NCBI GenBank assembly: GCA_034430425.1
Contig: DAOUEK010000017.1
Coordinates: 17,151 to 81,150 of the forward strand
Length of the DNA stretch: 64,000 nucleotides
From: WVZH01 sp034430425
GTDB lineage: Bacteria; Chloroflexota; Anaerolineae; Anaerolineales; E44-bin32
Direction: 5' to 3'
Positions 17,079 to 25,891 of the stretch are shown piece by piece (the stretch's first letter is position 1; each line of letters opens with the position of its first letter). The notes below the pieces were generated by a model that worked only from the letters and a program-made list of their open reading frames with translations, was not told the origin of the DNA and did no database searches. A program made the position numbers and the translations under genes.

Positions 17079-18860
17079 ATGTACCGCACACATGTTTGTG
17101 GAGCCCTGCGGGCAGAAAATATCGGCGAACAGGTCACATTGGCCGGTTGGGTCAATCGACGGCGCGATCATGGGGGCGTGACCTTTATCGATTTGCGCGA
17201 CCGTTCGGGGATCGTGCAGGTTGTTGCTCACCCGGAGAAATCCGCCGAGGCGCACAAAGCGGCGGAAGCTCTTCGCAGTGAATGGGTCATCCAGGTAGAA
17301 GGCGTGGTCCAAAAACGCCCCAGGGACATGGAAAATCCCGATCTGGCCACGGGTCAGATCGAAGTGGAAATCGAAGAGATCAAGGTGCTCAATCCCGCCA
17401 ACACGCCGCCGTTTCTGATCAACGAAGAAGGGGAGGTCGATGAGATGGTGCGGCTGCAGTACCGCTATCTCGATCTGCGCCGGCCGCGCATGCAGCGCAA
17501 CCTTCAGCTGCGGCATGCTGTGGTGAAGTACATTCGAGATTTTCTGGACCTGCGCGGATTCTGGGAGGTCGAGACCCCGATTCTCTTCAAGACCACACCC
17601 GAAGGGGCGCGCGACTATCTGGTTCCCTCTCGCGTCCATCCGGGCGAGTTCTACGCTTTACCCCAATCACCGCAGCAGCTCAAACAGCTGCTCATGGTCG
17701 CGGGTGTGGAGCGCTACTTTCAGATCGCACGTTGTTTTCGGGACGAGGATCAACGCGGCAACCGACAACCGGAATTCACGCAGCTCGATTTGGAAATGTC
17801 TTTCGTCGAGCGTGAGGATGTGATCTCGCTTACCGAGGAGCTTTTCACCTCCATGGTCGAGTCTCTGCTTCCCGAAAAACACCTGCTGGCCAAGCCCTGG
17901 CTGCGTTTGACATATGCGGAAGCGCTCGATCGCTTTGGCCGAGACGCGCCGGACATTCGCTTCGCATTGGAATTGAAGGACATCACGGACCTGGTTGGTG
18001 AATGTGGCTTCCAGGTTTTTGAGAAGACCGTCGCCAAGGGTGGGTCGGTGCGAGGCCTGAATGCCAAAGGATGGGGTAACTCGAGTCGTAAGGAAATCGA
18101 CGAGCTGGTGGAATTTGTAAAACCCTTCGGTGCCAGGGGTCTGGCGTATTTGGCGCTAACCGATTCGGGAGAGATGCGCTCATCATTTGCGAAATTCCTC
18201 TCGTCCGAAACACAGACAGCCATTCAAGAACGGCTTGAGGCGCAAGCAGGGGACCTGCTCCTCTTTGTCGCGGATGAAGCCAAAGTGGTCTTCGAATCGC
18301 TCGGGCGGCTGCGCGACCACATTGCTCAAGGATCTGAATTGATCGATCCGGACGTTTTGGGATTCTGCTGGGTGCTGGATTTCCCCTTCGTCGAATGGAA
18401 CGAGGACGAGAAACGCTGGGATCCCTGTCACCACCTGTTCACCTCGCCGATGCCGGAAGACATCGAACTGCTTGACAAGAATCCCGGGATGGCACGCGGA
18501 CAGCAATACGACATGGTGCTCAACGGAGTCGAGGTGGGTGGCGGAAGCATCCGAATCCACGATCGTGAACTTCAGGAGCGGGTATTTTCACTCATCGGGC
18601 TGGAAGAAGATGTCGCCCGTGAACGCTTCGGACATATGTTGGAGGCCTTCGAGTTCGGCACACCGCCACACGGCGGAATTGCACCGGGCATCGATCGCTT
18701 GCTGATGATTTTCGCAGGTGAATCCCACATTCGGGAAGTGATCGCTTTCCCGAAAAATCAGGCTGCGCGGGACGTTATGGCGAACGCACCTTCGCCGGCA
18801 GACCCTGGCCAACTGAAGGAACTGCACATTCAATTGCTGGATGTCGATAAGGATTCGTGA
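17079..18860 (+). CDS. aspS: aspartyl-tRNA synthetase (probably non-discriminating)
   Basis: The 593-residue bacterial-type AspRS starts at the ATG 17079 with AAGGAGG at 17066-17072. The N-terminal OB-fold anticodon domain contains NRRRDHGG, where the His (H31) corresponds to a residue found in non-discriminating enzymes; E. coli AspRS, which is specific for tRNA-Asp, has Leu there. Class II motifs follow: motif 2 with FRDEDQRGNRQPEFTQLD and motif 3 with GIAPGIDRLLMI, separated by the bacterial GAD insertion. It attaches Asp to tRNA-Asp and, if non-discriminating, also to tRNA-Asn for later amidation by GatCAB. Expression is probably attenuated by the leader just upstream. Confidence 0.96.
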   Translation: MYRTHVCGALRAENIGEQVTLAGWVNRRRDHGGVTFIDLRDRSGIVQVVAHPEKSAEAHKAAEALRSEWVIQVEGVVQKRPRDMENPDLATGQIEVEIEEIKVLNPANTPPFLINEEGEVDEMVRLQYRYLDLRRPRMQRNLQLRHAVVKYIRDFLDLRGFWEVETPILFKTTPEGARDYLVPSRVHPGEFYALPQSPQQLKQLLMVAGVERYFQIARCFRDEDQRGNRQPEFTQLDLEMSFVEREDVISLTEELFTSMVESLLPEKHLLAKPWLRLTYAEALDRFGRDAPDIRFALELKDITDLVGECGFQVFEKTVAKGGSVRGLNAKGWGNSSRKEIDELVEFVKPFGARGLAYLALTDSGEMRSSFAKFLSSETQTAIQERLEAQAGDLLLFVADEAKVVFESLGRLRDHIAQGSELIDPDVLGFCWVLDFPFVEWNEDEKRWDPCHHLFTSPMPEDIELLDKNPGMARGQQYDMVLNGVEVGGGSIRIHDRELQERVFSLIGLEEDVARERFGHMLEAFEFGTPPHGGIAPGIDRLLMIFAGESHIREVIAFPKNQAARDVMANAPSPADPGQLKELHIQLLDVDKDS

Positions 18861-18952
18861 GGCATGGACATTCAGTAGTGATCGTGGTATATATTGCATT
18901 GCCCTGCTATGATCGTGATGTAGCACGCGTTTTGAGCCAACACTTTATAAAC

Positions 18953-19069
18953 GGGGTTAGATCTTCGCCGGGTGACGCGATAGGCTAGAGCCAAGGCGGA
19001 GCCCGCGGGTATGACCCCACCTGCGAAAGCAGGTTCAAAACACCGCCACACACGACATGGTGGGGTGTT
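18953..19069 (+). ncRNA. candidate structured RNA, class unknown
   Basis: The region between aspS and recA folds by eye into nested helices. P1 pairs 18953-18959 with 19012-19018. P2 pairs 18963-18969 with 18995-19001 and encloses a GGC-TAGA-GCC hairpin (18983-18992). P3 is ACCTGC-GAAA-GCAGGT (19019-19034). P4 pairs 19039-19044/19046-19049 with 19060-19069, with one bulged G. GGG in the P2 loop (18970-18972) can pair with CCC at 19002-19004, a possible pseudoknot. A strong terminator follows. I compared it from memory with tmRNA, 6S, SRP, RNase P and common riboswitches and found no match. A TG-C-TATGAT at 18905-18913 could be its promoter. Confidence 0.5.
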
Positions 19070-19077
19070 CCTTTCGT

Positions 19078-19112
19078 AGCGATAAGCTGATGCTTATCGC
19101 TTTTCTTTTTTA
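19078..19112 (+). terminator. intrinsic terminator upstream of recA
   Basis: Perfect 10-bp stem AGCGATAAGC (19078-19087) with GCTTATCGCT (19092-19101), loop TGAT, followed by a T-rich tract. It ends either the aspS transcript or the structured RNA. Confidence 0.92.
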
Positions 19113-19247
19113 CATCCGTCAATAGCGAATGGTTTCAACTGACAGGTGACAGTGATTTAATGATGGCTAAAAGGGCGGCAGCAGATCAATTCGATGGTTG
19201 TGGGTACTGATTTTCGGTCTATGAATTCCATCCCAAACCCCGATTCC

Positions 19248-19276
19248 TTGCGCGTTGCTGTGAACTCAGGTAGACT
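19248..19276 (+). promoter_or_regulatory. probable recA promoter
   Basis: TTGCGC at 19248-19253, a 17-base spacer, then TAGACT at 19271-19276, 29 bases before the recA ATG. The spacer contains GAAC-TCAG-GTAG (19262-19273), matching six of eight fixed bases of the Bacillus-type LexA box; this is too weak to call an SOS operator. Confidence 0.5.
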
Positions 19277-19305
19277 CTTTCTAAATACATGGATATGAGG
19301 CTAGT

Positions 19306-20343
19306 ATGGCCGGCGAGCGGGAAGAGGCGCTGGAAGCGGCCGTATCGGATATAACCAAGCGCTTTGGTGATGGGGCGGTTATGCGCTTGGGAGAAGCCGC
19401 ACATTTGATAGTCGAAAGTATACCAACAGGATCGTTAGCCCTGGATTTGGCCCTTGGTGTTGGTGGCGTTCCGCGTGGCCGAGTGACGGAGATTTTCGGC
19501 CCTGAATCCTCCGGTAAAACCACCCTATGTCAACATATCGTCGCCGAAGCGCAGCGACGCGGCGGCGTTTGTGCCTTTGTGGACATGGAACATGCGCTCG
19601 ATCCGTCCTATGCAGCACGCTGCGGCGTGGATGTGGACAACCTGTATGTCTCGCAGCCGGATATGGGTGAACAGGCGTTGGAAATCACAGAACGACTCGT
19701 ACGCAGCGGTGCAGTGGATGTCGTCGTCGTTGATAGCGTTGCTGCACTTGTCCCGCAAGCGGAAATCGAAGGTGATATGGGGGATCCGCACATGGGCATG
19801 CAGGCACGTTTGATGAGTCAGGCGTTGCGCAAGCTTAGTGGAGCCATCAAGCAAACGAACACCGTTGTGATCTTCACCAACCAATTGAGGCAGAAAATTG
19901 GGGTGTATTTTGGCAATCCCGAAACCACGACCGGTGGAAAAGCATTGAAGTTTTACGCTTCGATACGGATCGATATCCGTCGTGCGGAAAGCATCAAACT
20001 GGGTCAAGAGATTGTCGGGAACCGGGTGCGCGCCCGTGTTGTAAAGAACAAAGTCGCACCACCCTTCAAGGTCGCAGAATTTGATATTATGTATGAAGAG
20101 GGTATATCCAAGGCAGGAGGAATCCTGGATTTGGCCGTTGTTGCAGATCTAATTGAAAAACGTGGGTCGCATTACTCGTATGGTGACCTGCGTTTGGGAC
20201 AAGGAAGAGAGAACGCAAAGCAATTTATCAAGGAGAATACTGAGCTGGCACAGGAGTTGGAAGCCAAAATCCGTAGCGCAGCAGGTTTGGATTCAGCTCC
20301 GATAGACTTTGACCGTGCCGAAGATGAACTTCACTCGGAATGA
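19306..20343 (+). CDS. recA: recombinase RecA
   Basis: The 345-residue RecA starts at the ATG 19306. Walker A is GPESSGKT (65-72), the DMEHALDP stretch and Walker B (VVVVDSVAALVP) follow, then the loop with MGMQARLMSQALRKL and TNQLRQKIGV. The C-terminal domain is present and ends acidic (DRAEDELHSE), as usual. RecA polymerises on single-stranded DNA, catalyses strand exchange and triggers LexA self-cleavage. It sits behind a structured RNA/terminator and is followed by recX and rny, an arrangement in which recX usually moderates RecA filaments. Confidence 0.98.
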   Translation: MAGEREEALEAAVSDITKRFGDGAVMRLGEAAHLIVESIPTGSLALDLALGVGGVPRGRVTEIFGPESSGKTTLCQHIVAEAQRRGGVCAFVDMEHALDPSYAARCGVDVDNLYVSQPDMGEQALEITERLVRSGAVDVVVVDSVAALVPQAEIEGDMGDPHMGMQARLMSQALRKLSGAIKQTNTVVIFTNQLRQKIGVYFGNPETTTGGKALKFYASIRIDIRRAESIKLGQEIVGNRVRARVVKNKVAPPFKVAEFDIMYEEGISKAGGILDLAVVADLIEKRGSHYSYGDLRLGQGRENAKQFIKENTELAQELEAKIRSAAGLDSAPIDFDRAEDELHSE

Positions 20344-20590
20344 ATTATAATTAGGCTGCGCCAAACCGCATGACTTGGAAATTCGCGCGGCACTGACAAC
20401 GAATATGATCTCAGATATGAGACTTGACACCGTCGGGAAGATTTTAAGTTCGCTTGTTTTGTGGCGAAAGGGATTAACCAAATTTAATCGGGATTTGATC
20501 CTTTAACGTTCGCTGTTTATTCAGGTTGTTCAACCTTTTTGTGAGACGGCGTCGAATCGACATCGAGAGATCGCTAGGGTTTGTCATTAG

Positions 20591-20616
20591 CCGTGACCCG
20601 AGTCAGCGGGTCACGG
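20591..20616 (+). terminator. recA-recX intercistronic hairpin
   Basis: Perfect 10-bp stem CCGTGACCCG (20591-20600) with CGGGTCACGG (20607-20616), loop AGTCAG, followed by CTTGTGCTTTTT. It lies just before the recX start and would limit read-through from recA, as hairpins between recA and recX do in other bacteria. Confidence 0.75.
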
Positions 20617-20643
20617 CTTGTGCTTTTTCTGGAGTTATTGACT

Positions 20644-21291
20644 GTGGGTGTGATTACGGCCTTGAAGAATCAGACGAAGAATCGCAATCGTGTCAATGTT
20701 CATTTGGATGGGATTTATTGCTTTGCCCTCGAGCGCACTTTAGCTGTGGATTTGAAGGTCGGCAAAGAGATTACAAATGATGAGATCGAGGCATTGAAGA
20801 AGTTAGATGCAGAAGAACGTCTCTATCACCGCGCACAGCGTTTAATCGAGCGAAGACCACGCGCAGCGCGAGAACTGCAATATCGGTTCGAAAGAGACAA
20901 AATAGCGCAAGATGTACAGCAAGCAGTTCTTCGAAGATTGAATGATCGTGGTTTGATCAATGACCATGCTTTTGTCGAAGCTTGGATCGAGAATCGCCAG
21001 GTTTTTCGTCCACGAAGTGCAAGAGCGCTGCGGATGGAGCTGCGCCAAAAGGGTGTCTCGAGTGAGATTATCGAAGAGCACCTGGCGGATTTCGATGAAG
21101 AACAGGCGGCATATGCAGCAGCCCTCAAAGGTGCTCGCCGTTATCGTTTCTTGGATTGGGAAAGCTTCCGGAAACGACTGAGCGCTTACCTGCTTCGGCG
21201 GGGTTTTGGTCATTCTATCATTTCCTCGGTGGTATCTCGCATCTGGCGTGAGACCGTCGATTGTGAAGCCGAAAGTGAGGATATAAAGTGA
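20644..21291 (+). CDS. recX: RecA regulator RecX
   Basis: I choose the GTG at 20644 (215 residues), which has GGAG at 20631-20634; upstream in-frame codons run back through the intercistronic hairpin and are unlikely. The protein is helical, with the three-helix RecX repeats: AQRLIERRPRAARELQYRF, then LNDRGLINDHAFVEAWIENR and ALRMELRQKGVSSEIIEEHL. RecX binds the RecA filament groove and promotes disassembly. Its end overlaps the rny start by four bases (GTGA). Confidence 0.88.
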   Translation: MGVITALKNQTKNRNRVNVHLDGIYCFALERTLAVDLKVGKEITNDEIEALKKLDAEERLYHRAQRLIERRPRAARELQYRFERDKIAQDVQQAVLRRLNDRGLINDHAFVEAWIENRQVFRPRSARALRMELRQKGVSSEIIEEHLADFDEEQAAYAAALKGARRYRFLDWESFRKRLSAYLLRRGFGHSIISSVVSRIWRETVDCEAESEDIK

Positions 21292-22814
21292 ATACAACGT
21301 GGGTAATTGGTGTTGGCGTTGCATTGGCAGCAGGAGTATTGCTGGGTTATGTTCTGCGTCACATGCAGCTGGAAAGAAGTATAAAAAACCGTCAGGCAGA
21401 AGCGGATCGAATTTTGGAGCAAGCACGCGGAAACGCCAAGGATATCGAACTGGCTGCAAAAGATCAGGCTTTGGAAATCCGCAACACAGCCGAGGAGGAA
21501 GCAAAGGAACGGCGATTGGAGTTGTCAAGAGAGGAAAAGGGTCTCACGCGGCGGCGCGCCAGCATCGATCGGCGTTTCGAACAGATCGATAAAAGAGAAC
21601 AAGCTTTGAACAAGCGCCAGAGTACGATCGACAGGCGCACCAATGAGCTCGAACAGCGCTACGCCGAAACCCTCGCAGAATTGGAGCGAGTTTCCCAAAT
21701 GACGCAGGAGGAAGCCAAGGAACAACTCTTGGAGGAGGTCGAGCGTGAAGCGCGCGTCGACATGGTCCGTATCATCCGCCAGATCGAGGAAGAGGCGCAA
21801 ATGGAAGGTGATCGCCGAGCTCGTGAATTGATCGCTGACGCCATTCAGCGTGTAGCTTCCGATCATGTCTCCGAGATTACGGTTTCCGTCGTGCCTTTGC
21901 CTTCGGATGACATGAAAGGGCGCATCATCGGGCGTAACGGACGCAATATTCGAGCCTTCGAACAAGCAGCAGGTGTGGATGTCGTTGTCGATGACACGCC
22001 TGAAGCTGTTACGATTTCGTGTTTCGATTCGGTCCGCCGGGAAATCGCCCGTCGGGCGATGGAGAAGTTGGTGCTCGATGGCCGCATCCACCCCGCACAT
22101 ATCGAGAAGATCGTTCGACAGGTCGGTGAAGAAGTGGATCGAGCGATTGTCGAGGCGGGTGAGGAGGCGAGTTTCGATGCCGGTGTGCCGGGTTTACATC
22201 CAGAGGTGATCAAGAAATTGGGTCGTTTGAAGTTCCGTACATCATATGGCCAGAATCAACTGGCCCATGCGGTGGAAACAGCGCAGCTGGCAGGTGTTAT
22301 TGCTGCTGAACTTGGCGCCAACGTCGATGCGGCAAAGACTGGTGGTTTACTGCACGACTTGGGCAAATCCATGGATCATGAAGTGGAAGGCACCCACGCT
22401 GCGCTTGGCGCCGAATTTTGCCGCCGTCATAATGTGCCGGAACATGTTGTCAATATGATCGCTGCCCATCACCATGAAGTCGAACAGGATTCCGTCGAAG
22501 CCGTGATCGTCGAGGCTGCGGATGCGATCAGCGGCGCACGACCTGGTGCGCGCAGGGAGAGTCTGGAGCAGTACATTAAACGCATTCGCGCTTTGGAGGA
22601 AGTAGCCAATTCGTTTGATGGCGTGGAGCAGAGTTATGCTTTGCAGGCCGGGCGTGAAATTCGGGTGATCGTGATACCGGAAGATATCGATGATCTCGAA
22701 GCGACGAGACTCGCTCGGTCTGTGGCGAAGAAGATTGAAGAGGGTATGCAGTACCCCGGGCAGATAAAAGTCACGGTGATTCGGGAAACACGGGCTGTCG
22801 ATTATGCCAAGTAA
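21288..22814 (+). CDS. rny: ribonuclease Y
   Basis: The 508-residue protein starts with GTG at 21288, overlapping recX. Order: an N-terminal membrane helix (about 4-24), a long charged coiled coil (about 30-200), a KH domain with GRIIGRNGRNIRAFE, then an HD phosphohydrolase domain with LLHDLGK and AAHHHEVE. This matches RNase Y, the membrane-bound endoribonuclease that starts mRNA decay in many Gram-positive and related bacteria. Length is close to the usual 510-520. Confidence 0.96.
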   Translation: MNTTWVIGVGVALAAGVLLGYVLRHMQLERSIKNRQAEADRILEQARGNAKDIELAAKDQALEIRNTAEEEAKERRLELSREEKGLTRRRASIDRRFEQIDKREQALNKRQSTIDRRTNELEQRYAETLAELERVSQMTQEEAKEQLLEEVEREARVDMVRIIRQIEEEAQMEGDRRARELIADAIQRVASDHVSEITVSVVPLPSDDMKGRIIGRNGRNIRAFEQAAGVDVVVDDTPEAVTISCFDSVRREIARRAMEKLVLDGRIHPAHIEKIVRQVGEEVDRAIVEAGEEASFDAGVPGLHPEVIKKLGRLKFRTSYGQNQLAHAVETAQLAGVIAAELGANVDAAKTGGLLHDLGKSMDHEVEGTHAALGAEFCRRHNVPEHVVNMIAAHHHEVEQDSVEAVIVEAADAISGARPGARRESLEQYIKRIRALEEVANSFDGVEQSYALQAGREIRVIVIPEDIDDLEATRLARSVAKKIEEGMQYPGQIKVTVIRETRAVDYAK

Positions 22815-22857
22815 GGTCTGTTAGACGAATACTGCAATGCCCCTATAGAATATTGCA

Positions 22858-22895
22858 GCGACCAGAAGCAATTTTGGGCTTCTGGTCGCCTTTTT
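22858..22895 (+). terminator. intrinsic terminator after rny
   Basis: Perfect 12-bp stem GCGACCAGAAGC (22858-22869) with its complement at 22878-22889, then CTTTTT. It closes the recX-rny transcript and faces the convergent minus-strand gene. Confidence 0.93.
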
Positions 22896-22916
22896 ATGGA
22901 ATAAAAGGGAATCTCG

Positions 22917-23507
22917 TCAGGTTGTTTCGTCCAACACAGGCACGCCGTAAAGAAACCAATATCGGTCTTCAGGATAAAGTCTGCGCAGGCATGGATCCCA
23001 GATGAATTCCCCTGCTTTGAAATACGTTTGCAGAGATGCGTCGATTAGATGGATGGCCTGGATGGTTGCCTGGGAATCGGGTTGGTGCGCGGCCAGATGG
23101 GTGATTCGTTCAAAGATCACGCGTTGGCGAACTTCGTATGCATAATTATCGGGACGATCTTCTCTCTCGATGAGTTCGTTAACATATGCTTTCCAGAGAT
23201 TTACGCGACTGAGCATCTCGCGCGCCGCTTTTCTTCCTGCAGCTTCTGGCCACTTTTGGAAGACGCGCTGCATTTGGCGGTCGAGTTTTTGATGTTCGGC
23301 TTGTTCCAGTGGAGTCATCCCGGTGCTTTGGGCGTCAAGTTCGTCAAACGCCAGGATCAATCCGCCGGGCGTGAGCCGCGGCAGTGAGTGCTGGTCCAGT
23401 AGGGCGGATGGATCCAATGGCCAGAACAGCTCGTTCGAAAGCAGGTAATCCTCGAACTCCTCAAGCATGACTCGAACGAGCTTGAGGTTGTGCTCAGGTG
23501 AGTGCAT
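22917..23507 (-). CDS. hypothetical helical protein
   Basis: The product is 196 residues from the ATG at 23507, placed seven bases after the stop of the upstream receiver gene; the longer frame to 23651 would overlap that gene for most of its extra length. The predicted protein is mostly helical, acidic/polar and without signal or membrane segments. Visible segments include VMLEEFEDYLLSNELFWPL and RQRVIFERITHLAA. I know no family. Co-transcription with the CheY-like protein suggests a role in the same signalling route. Confidence 0.6.
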   Translation of the reverse strand: MHSPEHNLKLVRVMLEEFEDYLLSNELFWPLDPSALLDQHSLPRLTPGGLILAFDELDAQSTGMTPLEQAEHQKLDRQMQRVFQKWPEAAGRKAAREMLSRVNLWKAYVNELIEREDRPDNYAYEVRQRVIFERITHLAAHQPDSQATIQAIHLIDASLQTYFKAGEFIWDPCLRRLYPEDRYWFLYGVPVLDETT

Positions 23508-23514
23508 CAAGCTA

Positions 23515-23883
23515 CTACTCAATTTTTTTAATGTCTTGGATGATGTCGAGTAATTGGCCGCGGGTGACGGGTTTGATGATGTAATTGCGGGCGCCGAGGC
23601 GGCATCCGGTTTCCTGGTCTTCCGGACGGTTGCGAGCGGTAAAAATGACAATAGGGGGATAGGGTTGTCCCTCCTCGTTGAGGCGCTGCATTACGTCGAA
23701 ACCGGAAACATCGGGCATCATCACGTCCAACAGGATCAAGTCGAACGAACCCTGACGAATGAGGTCGTAACCTGTATCGCCGTCCGAAGCCAACTCGACA
23801 TAATGGCCGGCGGTTTTCAACGTCAGCTCGATGAGTTTTAAAGTGTCTGCATCATCATCAACGACCAGAATTCGGGCGCCCAT
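23515..23883 (-). CDS. single-domain response regulator (CheY-like)
   Basis: The 122-residue receiver has no output domain. It has the acidic pocket (VVDDD, residues 8-11), phospho-acceptor D53 in LLDVMMPDVSG, the Thr switch (IFTAR) and Lys in NYIIKPVTRG. Such proteins relay phosphate or bind a partner directly. No kinase is adjacent; the following small gene may encode its partner. Confidence 0.88.
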   Translation of the reverse strand: MGARILVVDDDADTLKLIELTLKTAGHYVELASDGDTGYDLIRQGSFDLILLDVMMPDVSGFDVMQRLNEEGQPYPPIVIFTARNRPEDQETGCRLGARNYIIKPVTRGQLLDIIQDIKKIE

Positions 23884-24008
23884 AAAGGTTTCCTATCTGA
23901 ATTGGTGCAGGATGCCACCATTGTATACCTGTTCGAACGATTCTGCCAAAATGCATACTTGTGAAAAGAGTACGATGCTTAGGGGACAGGTCTCGCCCGG
24001 TTTGCCCG

Positions 24009-24635
24009 TTAGGCGATGTGGTCATCCTTAATCGAAAGCCCATACCCCTTCAGCTTTTCCGTAAGTTGTGAGGCGTTCGTGAATGTGATGCCCGCGATGC
24101 CTATCGAATTCGCAGTCTGGATGTTCAGCGGATTGCCATCAATCAGTAGACATTCCTCTGGACTGCAGTCGATCATCGTCAGGAGCGAGCGGAAAGTATC
24201 AGGTTCCCTCTTGATTTTGCCAATCTCGAAGGAGAAGATCTGTGCATCGAAGGCTTCCAGAAAGGAATGGATGGAGCGAATGTGGTCGACCCATTCCAGC
24301 GCATGATCGGACAGGAGGATCAGTTGACATTGCGGTTTTAGCTGCTGCAGGATATCGACCGTTCCCGGTATATGACGCCTCAGGTTATTCCGGATCAAAG
24401 TCTTCAGTGCATGGATGGGGATATCCCACACCTGCTGTTCACAAATCGTTGTCAGATAACGTTGCTCAGAAATCTTGCCCCGGCATAAGTTTTCCAACAA
24501 CTTGCCGCCAATAGCGGATAACACGACCTCTTCCGGGATTTGCAGTTCCTCTGCAAGTGGCCTTTCAATGCCAGTCAGGCCAGCTAGGAGTACTTCCGAC
24601 AGATCGAAAATCAGAGTCGTGATCATTGGAACCAT
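24009..24635 (-). CDS. HAD-family phosphatase
   Basis: The protein has 208 residues; ATGs at 24635 and 24626 are both possible. Motif I is IFDLSEVLL: the nucleophile Asp is present but the usual second Asp is Ser, as in some HAD subgroups with Gly or Ser there. Motif II is LLSDH, motif III has the Lys in GKIKREPD, and motif IV is CLLIDGN. It lies 17 bases after pdhC on the same strand, so it is probably in the pyruvate dehydrogenase operon. It may be a metabolite-repair or sugar-phosphate phosphatase; substrate unknown. Confidence 0.8.
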   Translation of the reverse strand: MVPMITTLIFDLSEVLLAGLTGIERPLAEELQIPEEVVLSAIGGKLLENLCRGKISEQRYLTTICEQQVWDIPIHALKTLIRNNLRRHIPGTVDILQQLKPQCQLILLSDHALEWVDHIRSIHSFLEAFDAQIFSFEIGKIKREPDTFRSLLTMIDCSPEECLLIDGNPLNIQTANSIGIAGITFTNASQLTEKLKGYGLSIKDDHIA

Positions 24636-24652
24636 GCGCAGAGTTTGCTGCT

Positions 24653-25891
24653 TTAGCGCTCAATGGGTAACAGCCGAAGCGGCTGCTCCATGTACTTGCG
24701 GAAGATCTGCAGCCATCGGGCGGCCTCGGCGCCGTCTGTAATCCTGTGATCCGCAGAAAGCGTGCATTGCAGACGATACCCGGGGACGATCTTTCCTTCT
24801 TCCACGACAGGTTTTTTCTGCACACTGCCAATGGCAAGAATACCGGTTTCCGGCGGGTTGATTATGGCGATGAAGCGATCGATGCCGAACATTCCCAGGT
24901 TGGAGACCGTGAATGTGGAACCTTCGATGTCTTGGGGACGCACTTTGCCATCCCGTATCCTGCTCACCATGGCGCGGACCTCGGCGGATATCGCTGGAAT
25001 GGATTTCAGATCGGCGTTATTGACAACTGCGGTCAGCAGGCCGTCTTCCACAGCAACCGCTGCACCTACATTGATATCCCCGTGCCGAACGATTACGTTC
25101 TTGTCCAACGATGCGTTCAGGTTCGGGAATTCTCGCAGGGCCAGCGCTGTGGCTTTAATAATGAAGTCATTTACCGACAATTTATCTTCTTCGGGCAAGA
25201 TTTCGTTCCATTCCGACCGCATGGCCATCAACGGAGCGGCATCGACGTCGATGGTGAGGTAAAAGTGCGGCAGCTCTTGTTTGGCAGAGACCATGCGGCG
25301 TCCGATAGCGGCGCGCAGTTTGCTGACCGGAATCCGCACAGTTTCACCTGCTGCAGCCCTGGGCATTTGTGCAGGATGATCCGAAGAAGCGATGGCATCT
25401 TCAACATCTTGTTTTACGATCCGGCCTCCCGGGCCAGTACCGGAAAGGCTGGCAATGTCGATTTTGTGATCCACGGACATGCGTCGTGCAATTGGTGAGG
25501 CGCGTACGCCGTCAGGAAGTTGACCGTTGCCGCCGGGTTCGGCTTCCCGTTTTTCCGCAACGGGCATTTCTTCCTTTTTTTCGATCCGGGCTTCATCAAC
25601 AGGTTTCTCTTGTGGAGCTGTTTTGATAAGCGCATCGGTATCGATTTCTTCGCCAGGTTCTCCGACGACGGCGATCGGCTCGCCCACAGGTACCGAAGTA
25701 CCTTCGCTGATGAGATGTTTGTGAACCACGCCGCTTGTCATCGATTCGACTTCAACCGTTGCTTTGTCGGTTTCAATCTCGGCGATTACCTGTCCTTTTT
25801 CGATGGCGTCGCCTTCCGCTACGACCCAGCGCACCAGAATACCTTCGGCCATATCGAAGCCGAGTTTGGGCATGCTTACAATTTCAGCCAT
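24653..25891 (-). CDS. pdhC: dihydrolipoamide acyltransferase E2 of pyruvate dehydrogenase
   Basis: The 412-residue E2 starts at the ATG 25891, whose A overlaps the pdhB stop (TGATG). One N-terminal lipoyl domain carries the lipoylated Lys in EIETDKATVEVES. A peripheral subunit-binding domain follows (RASPIARRMSVDHKIDI...GTGPGGRIVKQDV), then the catalytic domain ending with the active-site DHRITDGAEAARW, which contains the essential His and Asp. It transfers acetyl groups from E1 to CoA. A lipoate/octanoate transferase gene at 62731-63561 could supply its cofactor. Confidence 0.93.
   Translation of the reverse strand: MAEIVSMPKLGFDMAEGILVRWVVAEGDAIEKGQVIAEIETDKATVEVESMTSGVVHKHLISEGTSVPVGEPIAVVGEPGEEIDTDALIKTAPQEKPVDEARIEKKEEMPVAEKREAEPGGNGQLPDGVRASPIARRMSVDHKIDIASLSGTGPGGRIVKQDVEDAIASSDHPAQMPRAAAGETVRIPVSKLRAAIGRRMVSAKQELPHFYLTIDVDAAPLMAMRSEWNEILPEEDKLSVNDFIIKATALALREFPNLNASLDKNVIVRHGDINVGAAVAVEDGLLTAVVNNADLKSIPAISAEVRAMVSRIRDGKVRPQDIEGSTFTVSNLGMFGIDRFIAIINPPETGILAIGSVQKKPVVEEGKIVPGYRLQCTLSADHRITDGAEAARWLQIFRKYMEQPLRLLPIER

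Noticed and set aside
18953..19069. tmRNA, 6S, SRP RNA, RNase P RNA, c-di-GMP or cobalamin riboswitch
   Set aside because: None of the conserved sequence blocks of these families could be found; a few short matches to the c-di-GMP-I motif do not extend to its first half.
19262..19273. LexA-like box (GAAC-TCAG-GTAG) in the recA promoter
   Set aside because: Only six of eight fixed bases fit the Bacillus consensus, and the LexA motif of this lineage is unknown to me.
20424..20450. TTGACA...TAAGTT as a recX promoter
   Set aside because: The spacer is only 15 bases and the -10 is poor.
24746..25498. Open frame of 250 codons on the plus strand
   Set aside because: It lies wholly opposite the clear pdhC gene and its translation shows no domain; it is a shadow of that gene's codon bias.
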